NCBI RefSeq assembly: GCF_002005225.1
Contig: NZ_CP019724.1
Coordinates: 6,576,001-6,640,000 of the forward strand
Source of the DNA: Streptomyces pactum
GTDB taxonomy: Bacteria; Actinomycetota; Actinomycetes; Streptomycetales; Streptomycetaceae
Reading direction: 5' to 3'
Length of the DNA: 64,000 nucleotides
Numbering within the stretch: the first letter of the stretch is position 1; the number at the start of each line of letters is the position of its first letter. Of the stretch, positions 56,052 through 64,000 are shown in pieces. The notes under the pieces are model-generated. The model made no database searches. It was not told where the DNA came from and saw only the letters and a program-made list of their open reading frames with translations. A program made the position numbers and the translations under genes.

Positions 56052-57197
56052 ATGAGTCACGGCCCCCGGTCCGGCCTCGCCGCGGTCAGTGCCGCGCTGC
56101 TGGCCATGAGCAGGCATCTCGAGGTGCGCGACGTCCTCAAGACGATCGTCGCCTCGGCCCGCGAGCTGCTCGACGCGCAGTACGCCGCCCTCGGGGTCCC
56201 CGACGACCACGGCGGCTTCGCCCAGTTCGTGGTGGACGGTGTCAGCGACGAGCAGTGGAAGGCGATCGGCCCCCTGCCTCGCCAGCACGGCATCCTCGCC
56301 GCGATGCTGCACGAGGCCACGCCCCAGCGCCTCGCCGACGTCCGCAAGGACGCCCGCTTCGAGGGCTGGCCGTCCGCCCACCCCGACCTGGTCGACTTCC
56401 TGGGACTGCCGATCCGCGACGGCGACGAGGTCATCGGGGCCCTCTTCCTGGCCAACAAGAACTGCCCGAAGCCCGAGGGCACCTGCGGCTTCACCCCGGA
56501 CGACGAGGATCTGCTGGGCATCCTCGCCCAGCACGCCGCGATCGCCCTCACCAACGCCCGGCTGTACGAACGCAGCCGTGAGCTGACCATCGCCGAGGAG
56601 CGCTCCCGCCTCGCCCACGAACTGCACGACGCGGTCAGCCAGAAGCTGTTCTCGCTGCGCCTGACCGCCCAGGCCGCGGCCGCCCTGGTCGACCGCGATC
56701 CCGCGCGCGCCAAGGGCGAGCTGCAACAGGTCGCCGCACTCGCCGCGGAGGCCGCCGACGAGCTGCGCGCCGCCGTCGTCGAGCTGCGCCCCGCCGCCCT
56801 GGACGAGGACGGCCTCGTCGCCACCCTCCGCACCCAGATCCAGGTCCTCGACCGCGCCCACACCGCGCGCGTGACCTTCACCGGCCACGGGGTCAAGGCC
56901 CTGCCCGCCGCCCAGGAGGAGGCGATGCTGCGCGTCGCCCAGGAGGCACTGCACAACGCCCTGCGCCACTCCGCGGCGGAGCACGTAGACGTGACACTGC
57001 ACCGCCGCGGCACCGGAGCCGTGCTGCGGGTCGCCGACGACGGCACCGGCTTCGACCCGCGCACCGTGCGCCGAGCGGGACGCCACCTGGGCCTGGTCTC
57101 CATGCGGGACCGGGCCAACGGCGCCGGCGGCAGACTGACCGTGGAGTCGGCGCCCGGCAAGGGCACCACGATCGAGATGGAGGTCCCCGGTGGCTGA
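56052..57197 (+). CDS. GAF-domain sensor histidine kinase (NarX/DesK-type)
   Basis: A 381-residue soluble kinase. A GAF domain covers about residues 20-175 (DVLKTIVASARELLDAQYAALGV; LGLPIRDGDEVIGALFLANK). HisKA_3 dimerisation follows with the phospho-acceptor in LAHELHDAVSQKLF (His about 195). HATPase_c: VAQEALHNALRHSAAEHVDV (N box), DDGTGFDPR (G1), HLGLVSMRDRANGAGG (G2). There is no membrane segment, so it senses a cytosolic signal, possibly redox or gas through GAF; no haem or Fe-S ligand set can be named. It overlaps the regulator gene by eight bases. Confidence 0.92.
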   Translation: MSHGPRSGLAAVSAALLAMSRHLEVRDVLKTIVASARELLDAQYAALGVPDDHGGFAQFVVDGVSDEQWKAIGPLPRQHGILAAMLHEATPQRLADVRKDARFEGWPSAHPDLVDFLGLPIRDGDEVIGALFLANKNCPKPEGTCGFTPDDEDLLGILAQHAAIALTNARLYERSRELTIAEERSRLAHELHDAVSQKLFSLRLTAQAAAALVDRDPARAKGELQQVAALAAEAADELRAAVVELRPAALDEDGLVATLRTQIQVLDRAHTARVTFTGHGVKALPAAQEEAMLRVAQEALHNALRHSAAEHVDVTLHRRGTGAVLRVADDGTGFDPRTVRRAGRHLGLVSMRDRANGAGGRLTVESAPGKGTTIEMEVPGG

Positions 57198-57831
57198 CGC
57201 AATCAGGGTGCTGCTCGTCGACGACCACCAAGTGGTCCGCCGGGGCCTGCGCACCTTCCTGGAGGTGCAGGACGACATCGAGGTGGTGGGCGAGGCCGCG
57301 GACGGCGCGGAGGGAGTCGACCGTGCCGAGGAGCTGAAACCCGACGTGATCCTCATGGACGTCAAGATGCCGGGCATGGACGGCGTCGACGCGCTGCGCA
57401 GACTCCGCGAGCTGGACAACCGCGCACGCGTGCTGGTCGTCACCAGCTTCACCGAACAGCGCACGGTGGTCCCGGCCCTGCGGGCGGGCGCGGCCGGCTA
57501 CGTCTACAAGGACGTCGATCCCGACGCGCTGGCGGGCGCCATCCGCGCCGTCCACGCCGGCCACATCCTGCTCCAGCCCGAGGTCGCGGGCGCGCTGCTG
57601 TCCCAGGAGGAGGGCAACTCCGGCCAGGGCAGAGCGGGCGCCCTCACGGAGCGGGAGCGCGAGGTGCTGGGCCTGATAGCGGACGGCCGCTCCAACCGGG
57701 AGATCGCGCGCGCCCTCGTCCTCTCCGAGAAGACCGTGAAGACCCACGTATCGAACATCCTGATGAAACTCGACCTCGCGGACCGCACCCAGGCCGCGCT
57801 GTGGGCCGTGCGCCACGGTGTGGCCGGCTGA
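57190..57831 (+). CDS. NarL/LuxR-family response regulator
   Basis: A 213-residue regulator, GTG start at 57190. The receiver domain has VLLVDDHQVVRRGL (acidic pair), phospho-acceptor Asp in VILMDVKMPGMDG (about 57), VVTSFTE and the Lys of YVYKDVDPD. The LuxR-type helix-turn-helix at 145-205 reads LTEREREVLGLIADGRSNREIAR, then SEKTVKTHVSNILMKL. Partner of the overlapping GAF kinase. It is followed by the chaplin gene 155 bases downstream, which makes control of chpE a testable idea but not an established one. Confidence 0.94.
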   Translation: MADAIRVLLVDDHQVVRRGLRTFLEVQDDIEVVGEAADGAEGVDRAEELKPDVILMDVKMPGMDGVDALRRLRELDNRARVLVVTSFTEQRTVVPALRAGAAGYVYKDVDPDALAGAIRAVHAGHILLQPEVAGALLSQEEGNSGQGRAGALTEREREVLGLIADGRSNREIARALVLSEKTVKTHVSNILMKLDLADRTQAALWAVRHGVAG

Positions 57832-57986
57832 CCCCGTACGCGGCGGCAACCCGGAGGGTTCCCTTCCAGTCAGAGATTCATACCGTCGTGGGAATGTCCC
57901 CCATATGGCGCATCCTTCGAGGGGTCCGGCCGTTCTCCAGTGCGTGCCGCGGCGACTGCCGCGGCGATCGCAAGGAGGGCTTGTAA

Positions 57987-58232
57987 GTGAAGAACCTGAA
58001 GAAGGCAGCGGCCGTGACGATGGTGGCCGGCGGGCTGATCGCCGCCGGTGCGGGCATGGCCTCCGCCACCGACGGCTCCGCCGCCCACGGCGAGGCCATC
58101 GGCTCCCCGGGCGTCGTCTCCGGCAACGTCATCCAGGCGCCGGTCCACATCCCGGTGAACGCCGTCGGCAACAGCGTCAACGTCATCGGCCTCCTGAACC
58201 CGGCCTTCGGCAACACTGGCGTCAACCACTGA
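57987..58232 (+). CDS. chpE: Chaplin ChpE (short, cysteine-free)
   Basis: An 81-residue secreted surface-active protein. GTG 57987 follows AAGGAGGG. The signal peptide is about residues 1-27 (VTMVAGGLIAAGAGMASA). The mature protein is a single chaplin domain: GEAIGSPGVVSGNVIQAPVH, then PVNAVGNSVNVIGLLNPAFG and NTGVNH. No Cys is present, the distinguishing feature of ChpE among short chaplins. Chaplins assemble into amyloid-like fibres that let aerial hyphae escape the water surface and coat spores. A perfect 12-bp terminator follows. Confidence 0.95.
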   Translation: MKNLKKAAAVTMVAGGLIAAGAGMASATDGSAAHGEAIGSPGVVSGNVIQAPVHIPVNAVGNSVNVIGLLNPAFGNTGVNH

Positions 58233-58253
58233 CCCAGGCCACCAAGCCGACCA

Positions 58254-58283
58254 CGGCCTCCCGGGCCCTCACCCGGGAGGCCG
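58254..58283 (+). terminator. Hairpin terminator after chpE
   Basis: A perfect 12-bp stem (58254-58265 with 58272-58283) and six-base loop, 21 bases after the stop. Confidence 0.85.
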
Positions 58284-58294
58284 GTCGCGTTACC

Positions 58295-58600
58295 CCCCGC
58301 CGCGGGCAGTCGCTCACCCCTCCCGCTGTCGGCAGTCGCCCATCCCCCCGCTGCAGGCAGTCGCTCACCTCGCCCCGCCGAGGGCAGTGGCTCACCCCCG
58401 CGGCAGGCAGTCGCTCACCTCGCCCCGCCGAGGGCAGTGGCTCACCCCCCGCGGCAGGCAGTCGCTCACCTCGCCCCGCCGCGGGCAGTGGCTCACCCCC
58501 CGCTGCAGGCAGTCGCTCACCTCGCCCCGCCGAGGGCAGTGGCCCACCCCCGCGGCAGGCAGTCGCTCACCCCGCCCCGCTGCGGGCAGTCGTGCCGCTG
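58295..58600. repeat. Tandem array of about 25-bp half-units (50-51 bp composite)
   Basis: Alternating half-units GGCAGTCGCTCACC and GGGCAGTGGCTCACC, each followed by a C/G-rich spacer, recur with composite starts at 58356, 58406, 58457, 58508 and 58558. Degenerate copies lead in from about 58295. It lies in the 590-base gap after chpE. Confidence 0.9.
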
Positions 58601-58717
58601 GGGCGGCACGGGTGGGCGCAGCGGCACCCCGTCAGCGCCGGGCCGCGCGCCCCACCCCCGGCCGACCCCGTGCCGGGCACCCCCACCGAGAAACGTCACC
58701 GCCCCCCGAGCGACGTC

Positions 58718-58835
58718 GCCCGCACAACCAAAGCCACGCCCCCGCACAACCAGGGCCACGCCCCCGCACTACCAAGGGACGTCACCGCACCACCAAGGGA
58801 CGCCCCCGCACAACCAAGGGACGTCACCGCACCCC
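58718..58835. repeat. About 21-bp tandem array at the end of a conserved gene
   Basis: Five copies of a unit like CCCCGCACAACCAAGGGACG (variants AAGCCACG, GGGCCACG, CTACC, CCACC) follow one another. The last copy reaches into the 3' end of the minus-strand gene whose stop is at 58824. Confidence 0.8.
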
Positions 58836-59612
58836 CCTCTCCCGCTCCTCCACAACGGAGTTGTACGCCGCGACCTGCGCCCGCCGAGCCGTCCGCTCCA
58901 CCGGCCGCAACGCCTCCCCCCGCGCCGCCATCTCGGAGGCGCTCACCGCACCCCCGTGCCCGTTGCCACCCGCCAGCGACACCAGCGCCCCCACCCGCTG
59001 CGCCAACTCCAGCACCCGCACCGCCCGCGGCGGATACCCCGGCGCCAAGACTTCCCGCCCCCGCTCGGCCCGCGCCCGGTACGCCGCGACTGCCGCCTCC
59101 GCCACCGGCCCGGACCCAGCGACGTCCAGGCGCGTCAATACCTCCGTCGCCTCCCGCAGCGCCTCCGCCAGTTCACGCTCGGCCTCCCCGAGCGAGGGCA
59201 CATCGGCCGGCGGCCCCTCCCGCACCGGCAGGCAGTGCCAGACGACCTCGACATGCACATCACCCTCGGGCCCGGCCTCGTACACCTCCGGCACCAGCCC
59301 GAGCGCGGCGCCGTGACAGACCACCGCCTCCTCGGCCTCCAGCGCCCGCGCGTTGAAGTCCGGCGGCCCGCTGAGCCCCAGCGGATGCCCGGGCGCCGGC
59401 AGCGCGACCCGGAGCCCGGTCGCCCCGAGCGCCCGCAGTCGCCCCAGCGCCAGGGTGAGACCGACCGGCGCCGACTCGCCCGGCAGCCCCTCCACCCGGT
59501 GCACCGCGTCATCGCCGACAATCGCGACCGCGGCGTCGTCCGGCGAGACCATTCCGGCAATAAGGGCATTTCCCCAGGCGGCAAGGCGCCCTGCGCGTGG
59601 TTCCGAGAGCAT
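58824..59612 (-). CDS. Conserved actinobacterial protein of unknown function
   Basis: A 262-residue soluble protein, ATG 59612 (MLSEPRAGRLAAWGNALIAG). The first 130 residues alternate beta and alpha segments (VAIVGDDAVHRVEGL, LRVALPAPGHPLGLSGPPDF, GDVHVEVVWHCLPV). The rest is helical and Ala/Glu/Arg-rich (AERELAEALREATEVLTRLD, RARAERGREVLAPGYPP). No catalytic motif is recognised. It is divergent from the ABC ATPase gene with 152 bases between. Its 3' end meets the tandem array. Confidence 0.75.
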   Translation of the reverse strand: MLSEPRAGRLAAWGNALIAGMVSPDDAAVAIVGDDAVHRVEGLPGESAPVGLTLALGRLRALGATGLRVALPAPGHPLGLSGPPDFNARALEAEEAVVCHGAALGLVPEVYEAGPEGDVHVEVVWHCLPVREGPPADVPSLGEAERELAEALREATEVLTRLDVAGSGPVAEAAVAAYRARAERGREVLAPGYPPRAVRVLELAQRVGALVSLAGGNGHGGAVSASEMAARGEALRPVERTARRAQVAAYNSVVEERERGVR

Positions 59613-59764
59613 GCCCCCACCCTAAGGACCGGACCGATGGAACGGTGAAGCCGACCGGTGGCGTAGATTTCCTGGAGGGCCTGCGCCCACCGGCGCGGCG
59701 GCCCGAGCCAGAGGCGTACGCGACAGCCGAGACCGGCCACAATGCAAGGGGAGACAACGCGCTC

Positions 59765-60562
59765 ATGAGCGATGTTCTGGAGCTTCAGGACGTATCCGTG
59801 GTCCGCGAGGGCCGGGCTCTGGTGGACCAGGTCTCCTGGTCGGTGAAGGAGGGTGAGCGCTGGGTCATCCTGGGCCCCAACGGCGCCGGCAAGACCACCC
59901 TCCTCAATGTCGCGTCCAGCTACCTCTACCCCAGCAAGGGCACCGCCACCATCCTCGGCGAGACCCTCGGCGAGCCCGGCACCGACGTCTTCGAACTGCG
60001 CCCGCGCATCGGCATGGCCGGCATCGCCATGGCCGACAAGCTGCCCAAGCGCCAGACCGTCCTGCAGACCGTGCTGACCGCCGCCTACGGCATGACCGCT
60101 GGCTGGCAGGAGGAGTACGAGGACATCGACGAGCAGCGCGCCCGCGCCTTCCTCGACCGCCTCGGCATGACCGAGTACCTGGACCGGAGGTTCGGCACCC
60201 TCTCCGAGGGCGAGCGCAAGCGCACGCTGATCGCCCGCGCCCTGATGACCGACCCCGAGCTGCTGCTCCTGGACGAGCCGGCCGCCGGCCTCGACCTCGG
60301 CGGCCGCGAGGACCTCGTCCGCCGCCTCGGCCGACTCGCCCGCGACCCCATCGCCCCCTCGATGATCATGGTCACCCACCATGTCGAGGAGATCGCCCCG
60401 GGCTTCACCCACGTCCTGATGATCCGTCAGGGCAAGGTACTGGCCGCGGGTCCGCTGGAGCTCGAGCTCACCTCCCGCAACCTCTCCCTCTGCTTCGGGC
60501 TCCCGCTCGTCGTCGACCAGGTCGGCGACCGCTGGACCGCGCAGGGACTCCCGTTGTCCTGA
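59765..60562 (+). CDS. ABC transporter ATP-binding protein (stand-alone)
   Basis: A 265-residue ATPase, ATG 59765 behind AAGGGGAGA. Walker A GPNGAGKTT (about 40-48), ABC signature TLSEGERKRTLIARAL (a LSEGE variant of LSGGQ), Walker B LLLLDEPAAGLDLGG and the switch His in MVTHHVEEI are present. No permease or binding protein gene adjoins it, so it resembles the ModF/YlmA-type orphan ATPases. The partner and substrate are unknown. The NfeD-like gene follows 54 bases downstream on the same strand. Confidence 0.88.
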   Translation: MSDVLELQDVSVVREGRALVDQVSWSVKEGERWVILGPNGAGKTTLLNVASSYLYPSKGTATILGETLGEPGTDVFELRPRIGMAGIAMADKLPKRQTVLQTVLTAAYGMTAGWQEEYEDIDEQRARAFLDRLGMTEYLDRRFGTLSEGERKRTLIARALMTDPELLLLDEPAAGLDLGGREDLVRRLGRLARDPIAPSMIMVTHHVEEIAPGFTHVLMIRQGKVLAAGPLELELTSRNLSLCFGLPLVVDQVGDRWTAQGLPLS

Positions 60563-60616
60563 CCCGCCCCCCGTGCGCCCTGTCCCCGGCAGGTCACCCG
60601 GACCTACCATGACCAT

Positions 60617-61048
60617 GTGAACGACATCGACGCATGGGTGTGGTGGCTCGTAGCCGCGGCAGCGCTCGGAATCCCGCTCGTCGTGACCGCGATGCCGGAG
60701 TTCGGGATGCTCGCCGTCGGCGCGGTCGCCGCCGCCGTCGCCTCCGGGCTCGGCGCGGACCTCGTCGTCCAGGTACTCGTCTTCGTCATAGTCTCGGTCG
60801 CCCTCATCGCCGTCGTGCGGCCCATCGCCGCCCGGCACCGCTCCCAACGGCCCCAACTGGCCACGGGCGTGGACGCCCTGAAGGGCAGACAGGCCGTCGT
60901 ACTGGAACGGGTCGACGGCTCCGGCGGCCGGATCAAGCTCGCCGGAGAGATCTGGTCGGCACGCGCACTCGACACCGGGCGTACGTACGAGACGGGCGAG
61001 GAAGTGGACGTCGTGGACATCGAGGGGGCCACGGCGATCATCATGTGA
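60617..61048 (+). CDS. NfeD-like membrane protein
   Basis: A 143-residue protein, GTG start at 60617. Two or three transmembrane stretches occupy residues 7-68 (WWLVAAAALGIPLVVTAMP; VLVFVIVSVALIAVVRPIA). The C-terminal OB-fold typical of NfeD is recognisable: LKGRQAVVLERVDGSGGRIKLAGEIWSARAL, ETGEEVDVVDIEGATAII. NfeD proteins are paired with stomatin/flotillin-type SPFH proteins, and exactly such a gene follows at 61204, so the two probably organise membrane domains together. Confidence 0.9.
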   Translation: MNDIDAWVWWLVAAAALGIPLVVTAMPEFGMLAVGAVAAAVASGLGADLVVQVLVFVIVSVALIAVVRPIAARHRSQRPQLATGVDALKGRQAVVLERVDGSGGRIKLAGEIWSARALDTGRTYETGEEVDVVDIEGATAIIM

Positions 61049-61203
61049 CCGCGCCGCACACAAGTGGACCGAACGCCCTCCGAGGTGCGCGACGGTCTGT
61101 CAGACTCGACCAGCAAGATCCTCAACAGCCGTAAGATCAGCAGTAGTCAGGGTCAATAGGATCTGCCGGAGCGCCCAGGCGGAGAAGGGGACGGACAACC
61201 ACG

Positions 61204-62160
61204 ATGGAACCGGTCATCATCGTCTTGATCATCCTGGTGGTGTTGGTCTTCATCGCCCTGATCAAGACCATCCAGGTCATCCCACAGGCCAGCGCCGCCA
61301 TCGTCGAGCGCTTCGGCCGCTACACGCGGACGCTGAACGCGGGCCTCAACATCGTCGTCCCGTTCATCGACACCATCCGCAACCGCATCGACCTGCGCGA
61401 ACAGGTCGTGCCCTTCCCGCCGCAGCCGGTCATCACCCAGGACAACCTGGTCGTCAACATCGACACCGTCATCTACTACCAGGTGACCGACGCACGCGCC
61501 GCGACCTACGAGGTCGCCAGCTACATCCAGGCCATCGAGCAGCTCACCGTCACCACACTCCGCAACATCATCGGCGGCATGGACCTGGAACGCACCCTGA
61601 CCTCCCGCGAGGAGATCAACGCGGCCCTGCGCGGCGTCCTCGACGAGGCCACGGGCAAGTGGGGCATCCGCGTCAACCGGGTCGAGCTCAAGGCCATCGA
61701 ACCGCCCACCTCCATCCAGGACTCGATGGAGAAGCAGATGCGCGCCGACCGCGACAAGCGCGCCGCGATCCTCCAGGCCGAAGGTGTCCGGCAGTCCGAG
61801 ATCCTGCGTGCCGAGGGCGAGAAGCAGTCCCAGATCCTGCGGGCGGAAGGTGAGGCCAAGGCCGCCGCCCTGCGCGCCGAGGGCGAGGCCCAGGCCGTCC
61901 GTACGGTCTTCGAGGCCATCCACGCCGGCGACCCGGACCAGAAGCTGCTCTCCTACCAGTACCTCCAGATGCTCCCGAAGATCGCCGAGGGCGACGCCAA
62001 CAAGCTCTGGATCGTCCCCAGCGAGATCGGCGACGCCCTCAAGGGCCTGTCCGGCGCCATGGGCAACTTCGGCGGCATGGGCGGCGGTTCGGGCGGCGGC
62101 GGCAACGGCGGCACGGGCGTCCCGGCCCAGGAACGCCGTGAGAAGCCGTCCATCGACTGA
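61204..62160 (+). CDS. SPFH/band 7 (stomatin-like) protein
   Basis: A 318-residue membrane-anchored scaffold protein. One N-terminal helix (VIIVLIILVVLVFIALIKT) is followed by the SPFH domain (QASAAIVERFGRYTRTLNAG; VVPFIDTIRNRIDLREQVVPFPPQPVITQDNL). A coiled-coil with Ala-Glu repeats (about 185-235, ILRAEGEKQSQILRAEGEAK) and a Gly-rich tail complete it. This is the stomatin arrangement. It lies 155 bases after the NfeD-like gene, its usual partner. A dispersed-repeat-like hairpin follows. Confidence 0.93.
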   Translation: MEPVIIVLIILVVLVFIALIKTIQVIPQASAAIVERFGRYTRTLNAGLNIVVPFIDTIRNRIDLREQVVPFPPQPVITQDNLVVNIDTVIYYQVTDARAATYEVASYIQAIEQLTVTTLRNIIGGMDLERTLTSREEINAALRGVLDEATGKWGIRVNRVELKAIEPPTSIQDSMEKQMRADRDKRAAILQAEGVRQSEILRAEGEKQSQILRAEGEAKAAALRAEGEAQAVRTVFEAIHAGDPDQKLLSYQYLQMLPKIAEGDANKLWIVPSEIGDALKGLSGAMGNFGGMGGGSGGGGNGGTGVPAQERREKPSID

Positions 62161-62184
62161 CCAGGTTCCTGCGAACGCCGGGCA

Positions 62185-62240
62185 GAACCCGCGCCCGCAA
62201 GGGCGCGGGGAACTGCACGACCAACCACGGCGCAACCGGC
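62185..62240 (+). repeat. Dispersed Streptomyces intergenic repeat with hairpin
   Basis: CCGCGCCC-GCAA-GGGCGCGG (about 62190-62209) followed by GGAACTGCACGACCAACCAC. I recall close relatives of the GGGCGCGGGGAACTGCGCGACCAGCCAC string in many Streptomyces intergenic regions. Here it also can terminate the SPFH transcript. Confidence 0.6.
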
Positions 62241-62276
62241 AGCCGGGAAGTCACCGAGCCCTCAGCGGCCACGGCC

Positions 62277-62783
62277 TCACGCGGCGTTGGCCGCCAACCA
62301 ATCCGGCAGCGCCTCAAGGTCGTCCCGGGCCAGCGCCAGCAGCATCGCGTCGGCGGGCGTGGGTTCGAACGGCGTCCGCAGCAGCGGCATCCCCGCCTGC
62401 TCCGGCGTCCGGTTCGCCTTGCGGTGATTGTCCTCCGCACAGGAGGCCACCGTGTTCAGCCACGTGTCCTGCCCGCCGTGCGACCGCGGCACCACGTGGT
62501 CGACGGTCGTCGCACGCCGCCCGCAGTACGCGCACCGGTGCCGGTCCCGGACCAGCACGCCCCGCCTCGACCACGGGGCCCGTCTTCGGAAGGGCACCCG
62601 TACGTATTGGCACAGCCTGATTACCCGGGGCGCCGGTATGTCGAGCGCGGCTCCGCGCATACGCAGTTCGGGGTGGGCCTGTTCGACGACGGCCTTGTCC
62701 TGGAGCACCAGAACGACGGCTCGATGAAGCGTCACCGTCGACAACGGCTCGAAGCTCGCGTTCAGTACCAGCGTGTCACGCAT
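62277..62783 (-). CDS. HNH endonuclease
   Basis: A 168-residue protein, ATG 62783 (MRDTLVLNASFEPLSTVTL). The HNH core in the middle: RHRCAYCGRRATTVDHVVPRSHGGQDTWLNTVASCAEDNHRKAN, shown here as parts: CAYC zinc pair, TVDHVVPRS (first His), TWLNTVASC and EDNHRKAN. Both CxxC pairs (CAYC, and C of ASC with the later position) are nearly complete. This short form is widespread in actinobacteria as a chromosomal gene and is not clearly tied to a mobile element. The cellular role is unknown. Confidence 0.88.
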   Translation of the reverse strand: MRDTLVLNASFEPLSTVTLHRAVVLVLQDKAVVEQAHPELRMRGAALDIPAPRVIRLCQYVRVPFRRRAPWSRRGVLVRDRHRCAYCGRRATTVDHVVPRSHGGQDTWLNTVASCAEDNHRKANRTPEQAGMPLLRTPFEPTPADAMLLALARDDLEALPDWLAANAA

Positions 62784-62918
62784 ACCAGCCCACCTCCCGT
62801 GCGCACCGGCCCACCCCCTGGCGGGCTGGGATCAACTCTGGCCGGGCACGCCGGGATGGACAACGCAATATCTGCTGCTCCTACGGGGGACGCGCCCCCG
62901 CCACCCCCGCAACAAAAA

Positions 62919-62956
62919 TGCCCGCCCCTGATCCATTCCAAGACCAGAGGCGGGCA
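62919..62956 (-). terminator. Intrinsic terminator after the PEBP gene
   Basis: TGCCCGCCCCTGATC (62919-62933) pairs with GACCAGAGGCGGGCA (62942-62956) with two mismatched or wobble positions. On the minus strand a TTTTTG tract follows. It ends the transcript from the gene at 62981. Confidence 0.85.
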
Positions 62957-62980
62957 AACGTTGCATGAACGCTCGGAACA

Positions 62981-63520
62981 CTAACCCTCGGCGGGCACCT
63001 CGTACTCACCGACGAGCTGGGCACGCGCGATCGTGTGGAACCGCAGATTGAAGCCGACGAACGCCGGGGTGGCCTCCGCGTCCGGTCCCAGCTTCTCCTG
63101 GTCCACGGCGTACACCGTGAACACATACCGGTGCGGGCCGTCCCCGGGCGGCGGTGCGGCACCGCCGAAGTCCTTGCTGCCGTAGTCGTTGCGTGCCTGT
63201 ACGGCACCCTCCGGCAGCCCCTCGAACTTGCCGCTGCCCGCGCCCGCCGGCAGCTCGGTCACCGAGGCCGGGATGTCGAACACCACCCAGTGCCAGAACC
63301 CGCTGCCCGTCGGGGCGTCCGGGTCGTAGCACGTCACGGCGAAGCTCTTGGTCTCGGCGGGGAAACCCTCCCACCGCAGATGCGGCGAAGTATTGCCGGC
63401 CGCGTGGACCTGAGCGTCCTTGAGCGTCGCGCCCTCCCGGACGTCCTCACTCGTGACCGTGAACGCCGGCACGGGCGGGTGGAAGTCATGGGGGAGCGGA
63501 CGCCGCTTGAGCTCGGTCAC
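62981..63520 (-). CDS. YbhB/YbcL family (PEBP, Raf-kinase-inhibitor-like) protein
   Basis: A 179-residue phosphatidylethanolamine-binding-protein fold, GTG start at 63520. Signature: [40 protein letters not shown] (DPDAP and the HW pair), [22 protein letters not shown] (the GPxxHRY ligand-site segment). Bacterial homologues bind anionic ligands; the precise role is unknown. Monocistronic with its own terminator. Confidence 0.93.
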   Translation of the reverse strand: MTELKRRPLPHDFHPPVPAFTVTSEDVREGATLKDAQVHAAGNTSPHLRWEGFPAETKSFAVTCYDPDAPTGSGFWHWVVFDIPASVTELPAGAGSGKFEGLPEGAVQARNDYGSKDFGGAAPPPGDGPHRYVFTVYAVDQEKLGPDAEATPAFVGFNLRFHTIARAQLVGEYEVPAEG

Positions 63521-63569
63521 CTCGGTACCTCCTGATCGTTTGGTGCAGAGAAGACCGAGCCTAGAACCC

Positions 63570-64000
63570 CTAGAACCAGTTGCGCTTGCTGCCGACCTCC
63601 GACAGCCACTGGTTGAGATACGCGACCCAGTCGGTCCCCTGGTAGTCGTTCAGCCCCACCTTGAAGGAACGGAACGTGTCGCTGCCCTCGCTGAACAGCC
63701 CAGGCTTCTTGTCCATCTCGAGCACGACGTCCATCGCCTGCGCGTCGGCCACGAAGCTCAGCTCGACCTGGTTCAGCCCCCGGTACTGCTGCGGGGGGAG
63801 GAACTCGATCTCCTGGTAGAAGGGCAGCTTCTGCCGGGTACCCCGAATGTGGCCGCGCTCCATGTCCGCGTTCTTGAAGCGGAAGCCCAGATGGATGAAC
63901 GCGTCCAGGATCGCCTTCTGCGCCGGCAGCGGGTGCACGTTGATCGGGTCCAGGTCACCGGAGTCCACGGCGCGCGCGATCTCCAGCTCCGTGGTCACGC
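63570..64000 (-). CDS. Spo0M-like sporulation protein (C-terminal part; runs off the right edge)
   Basis: The visible 143 or so residues end with [19 protein letters not shown] and a stop at 63570. [20 protein letters not shown] and [20 protein letters not shown] are typical of the second arrestin-like domain of Spo0M (SpoOM) proteins, which influence sporulation in Bacillus and are widespread in Streptomyces. The N-terminal domain and start lie beyond base 64000; ATG 63998 is internal. About 260 residues are expected in full. Confidence 0.85.
   Translation of the reverse strand, partial: VTTELEIARAVDSGDLDPINVHPLPAQKAILDAFIHLGFRFKNADMERGHIRGTRQKLPFYQEIEFLPPQQYRGLNQVELSFVADAQAMDVVLEMDKKPGLFSEGSDTFRSFKVGLNDYQGTDWVAYLNQWLSEVGSKRNWF

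Noticed and set aside
58295..58835. Possible CRISPR array
   Set aside because: Repeats are contiguous or separated by related, not unique, spacers and no cas gene is present.
62277..62783. HNH nuclease as part of a phage or defence island
   Set aside because: Neighbours are ordinary core genes, codon use is normal and the short HNH form is a common chromosomal actinobacterial protein.

Overview
This window is very GC-rich (about 72% by eye), has strongly G/C-biased third codon positions, uses GTG and TTG starts freely, and carries Streptomyces-specific families: a chaplin, a streptophobe-type membrane protein, the Gbn nucleoid protein, an SGM_5486-type mini-protein and an Asp23/AmaP cluster. 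It is a chromosomal core region of a Streptomyces. From memory, the gene order follows the S. coelicolor block running from cobN (about SCO1849) through gbn (SCO1839), moaA/tyrS/fabG/fabI (about SCO1821-1814) and chpE (SCO1800). No database search was possible, so that synteny is recalled rather than computed.

Layout. 1-5.4 kb: a cobalamin operon (cobD-cobQ-cobN, minus strand, each junction an ATGA overlap) behind a cobalamin riboswitch. 5.4-7.0 kb: phosphate transporter pit with a small membrane partner and a PHO box, divergent from a class II aldolase. 7.9-11.8 kb: an alpha/beta hydrolase and an unrecognised protein set among three minisatellite tracts. 12.4-15.6 kb: an ABC-F ATPase preceded by a seven-codon upstream ORF, then gbn under a cluster of GATC sites, then an enoyl-CoA hydratase. 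15.7-19.0 kb: the Asp23/Gls24-AmaP envelope cluster. 19.1-22.7 kb: an atypical SDR, a GH15 glucosidase and SURF1. 22.85-24.29 kb: an IS4-family insertion with 16-bp inverted repeats, a perfect 10-bp target duplication and a frameshifted transposase. 24.3-27.7 kb: a small Cys-rich protein, a DEDDh exonuclease with a BRCT-like tail, a VIT-family transporter and a CopD protein. 28-31.3 kb: two tandem paralogous secreted subtilases. 31.5-33.6 kb: a DUF485-symporter pair. 33.7-42.3 kb: moaA, small proteins, tyrS, the tldD/pmbA pair and fabG-fabI. 42.4-47.7 kb: a secreted protein, a GntR regulator divergent from an MFS exporter with a palindromic operator, mini-proteins, a SixA-like phosphatase and serB. 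48.1-53.7 kb: a streptophobe protein, an FHA-ABC exporter and a secreted SLT-like muralytic protein. 54-58.2 kb: a queA-like gene with an SDR, a GAF kinase/NarL regulator pair and the cysteine-free chaplin ChpE. 58.3-64 kb: tandem repeats, a conserved protein, an ABC ATPase, an NfeD-stomatin pair, an HNH nuclease, a PEBP protein and the C-terminal part of a Spo0M-like sporulation protein.

Most operons are short and end in strong GC-rich hairpins. The most interesting signals are regulatory or structural: the leader ORF of the ABC-F gene, the GATC cluster before gbn, the IS whose target duplication supplies a neighbour's stop codon, a hairpin that covers the SURF1 start codon, and a set of in-register intergenic minisatellites.
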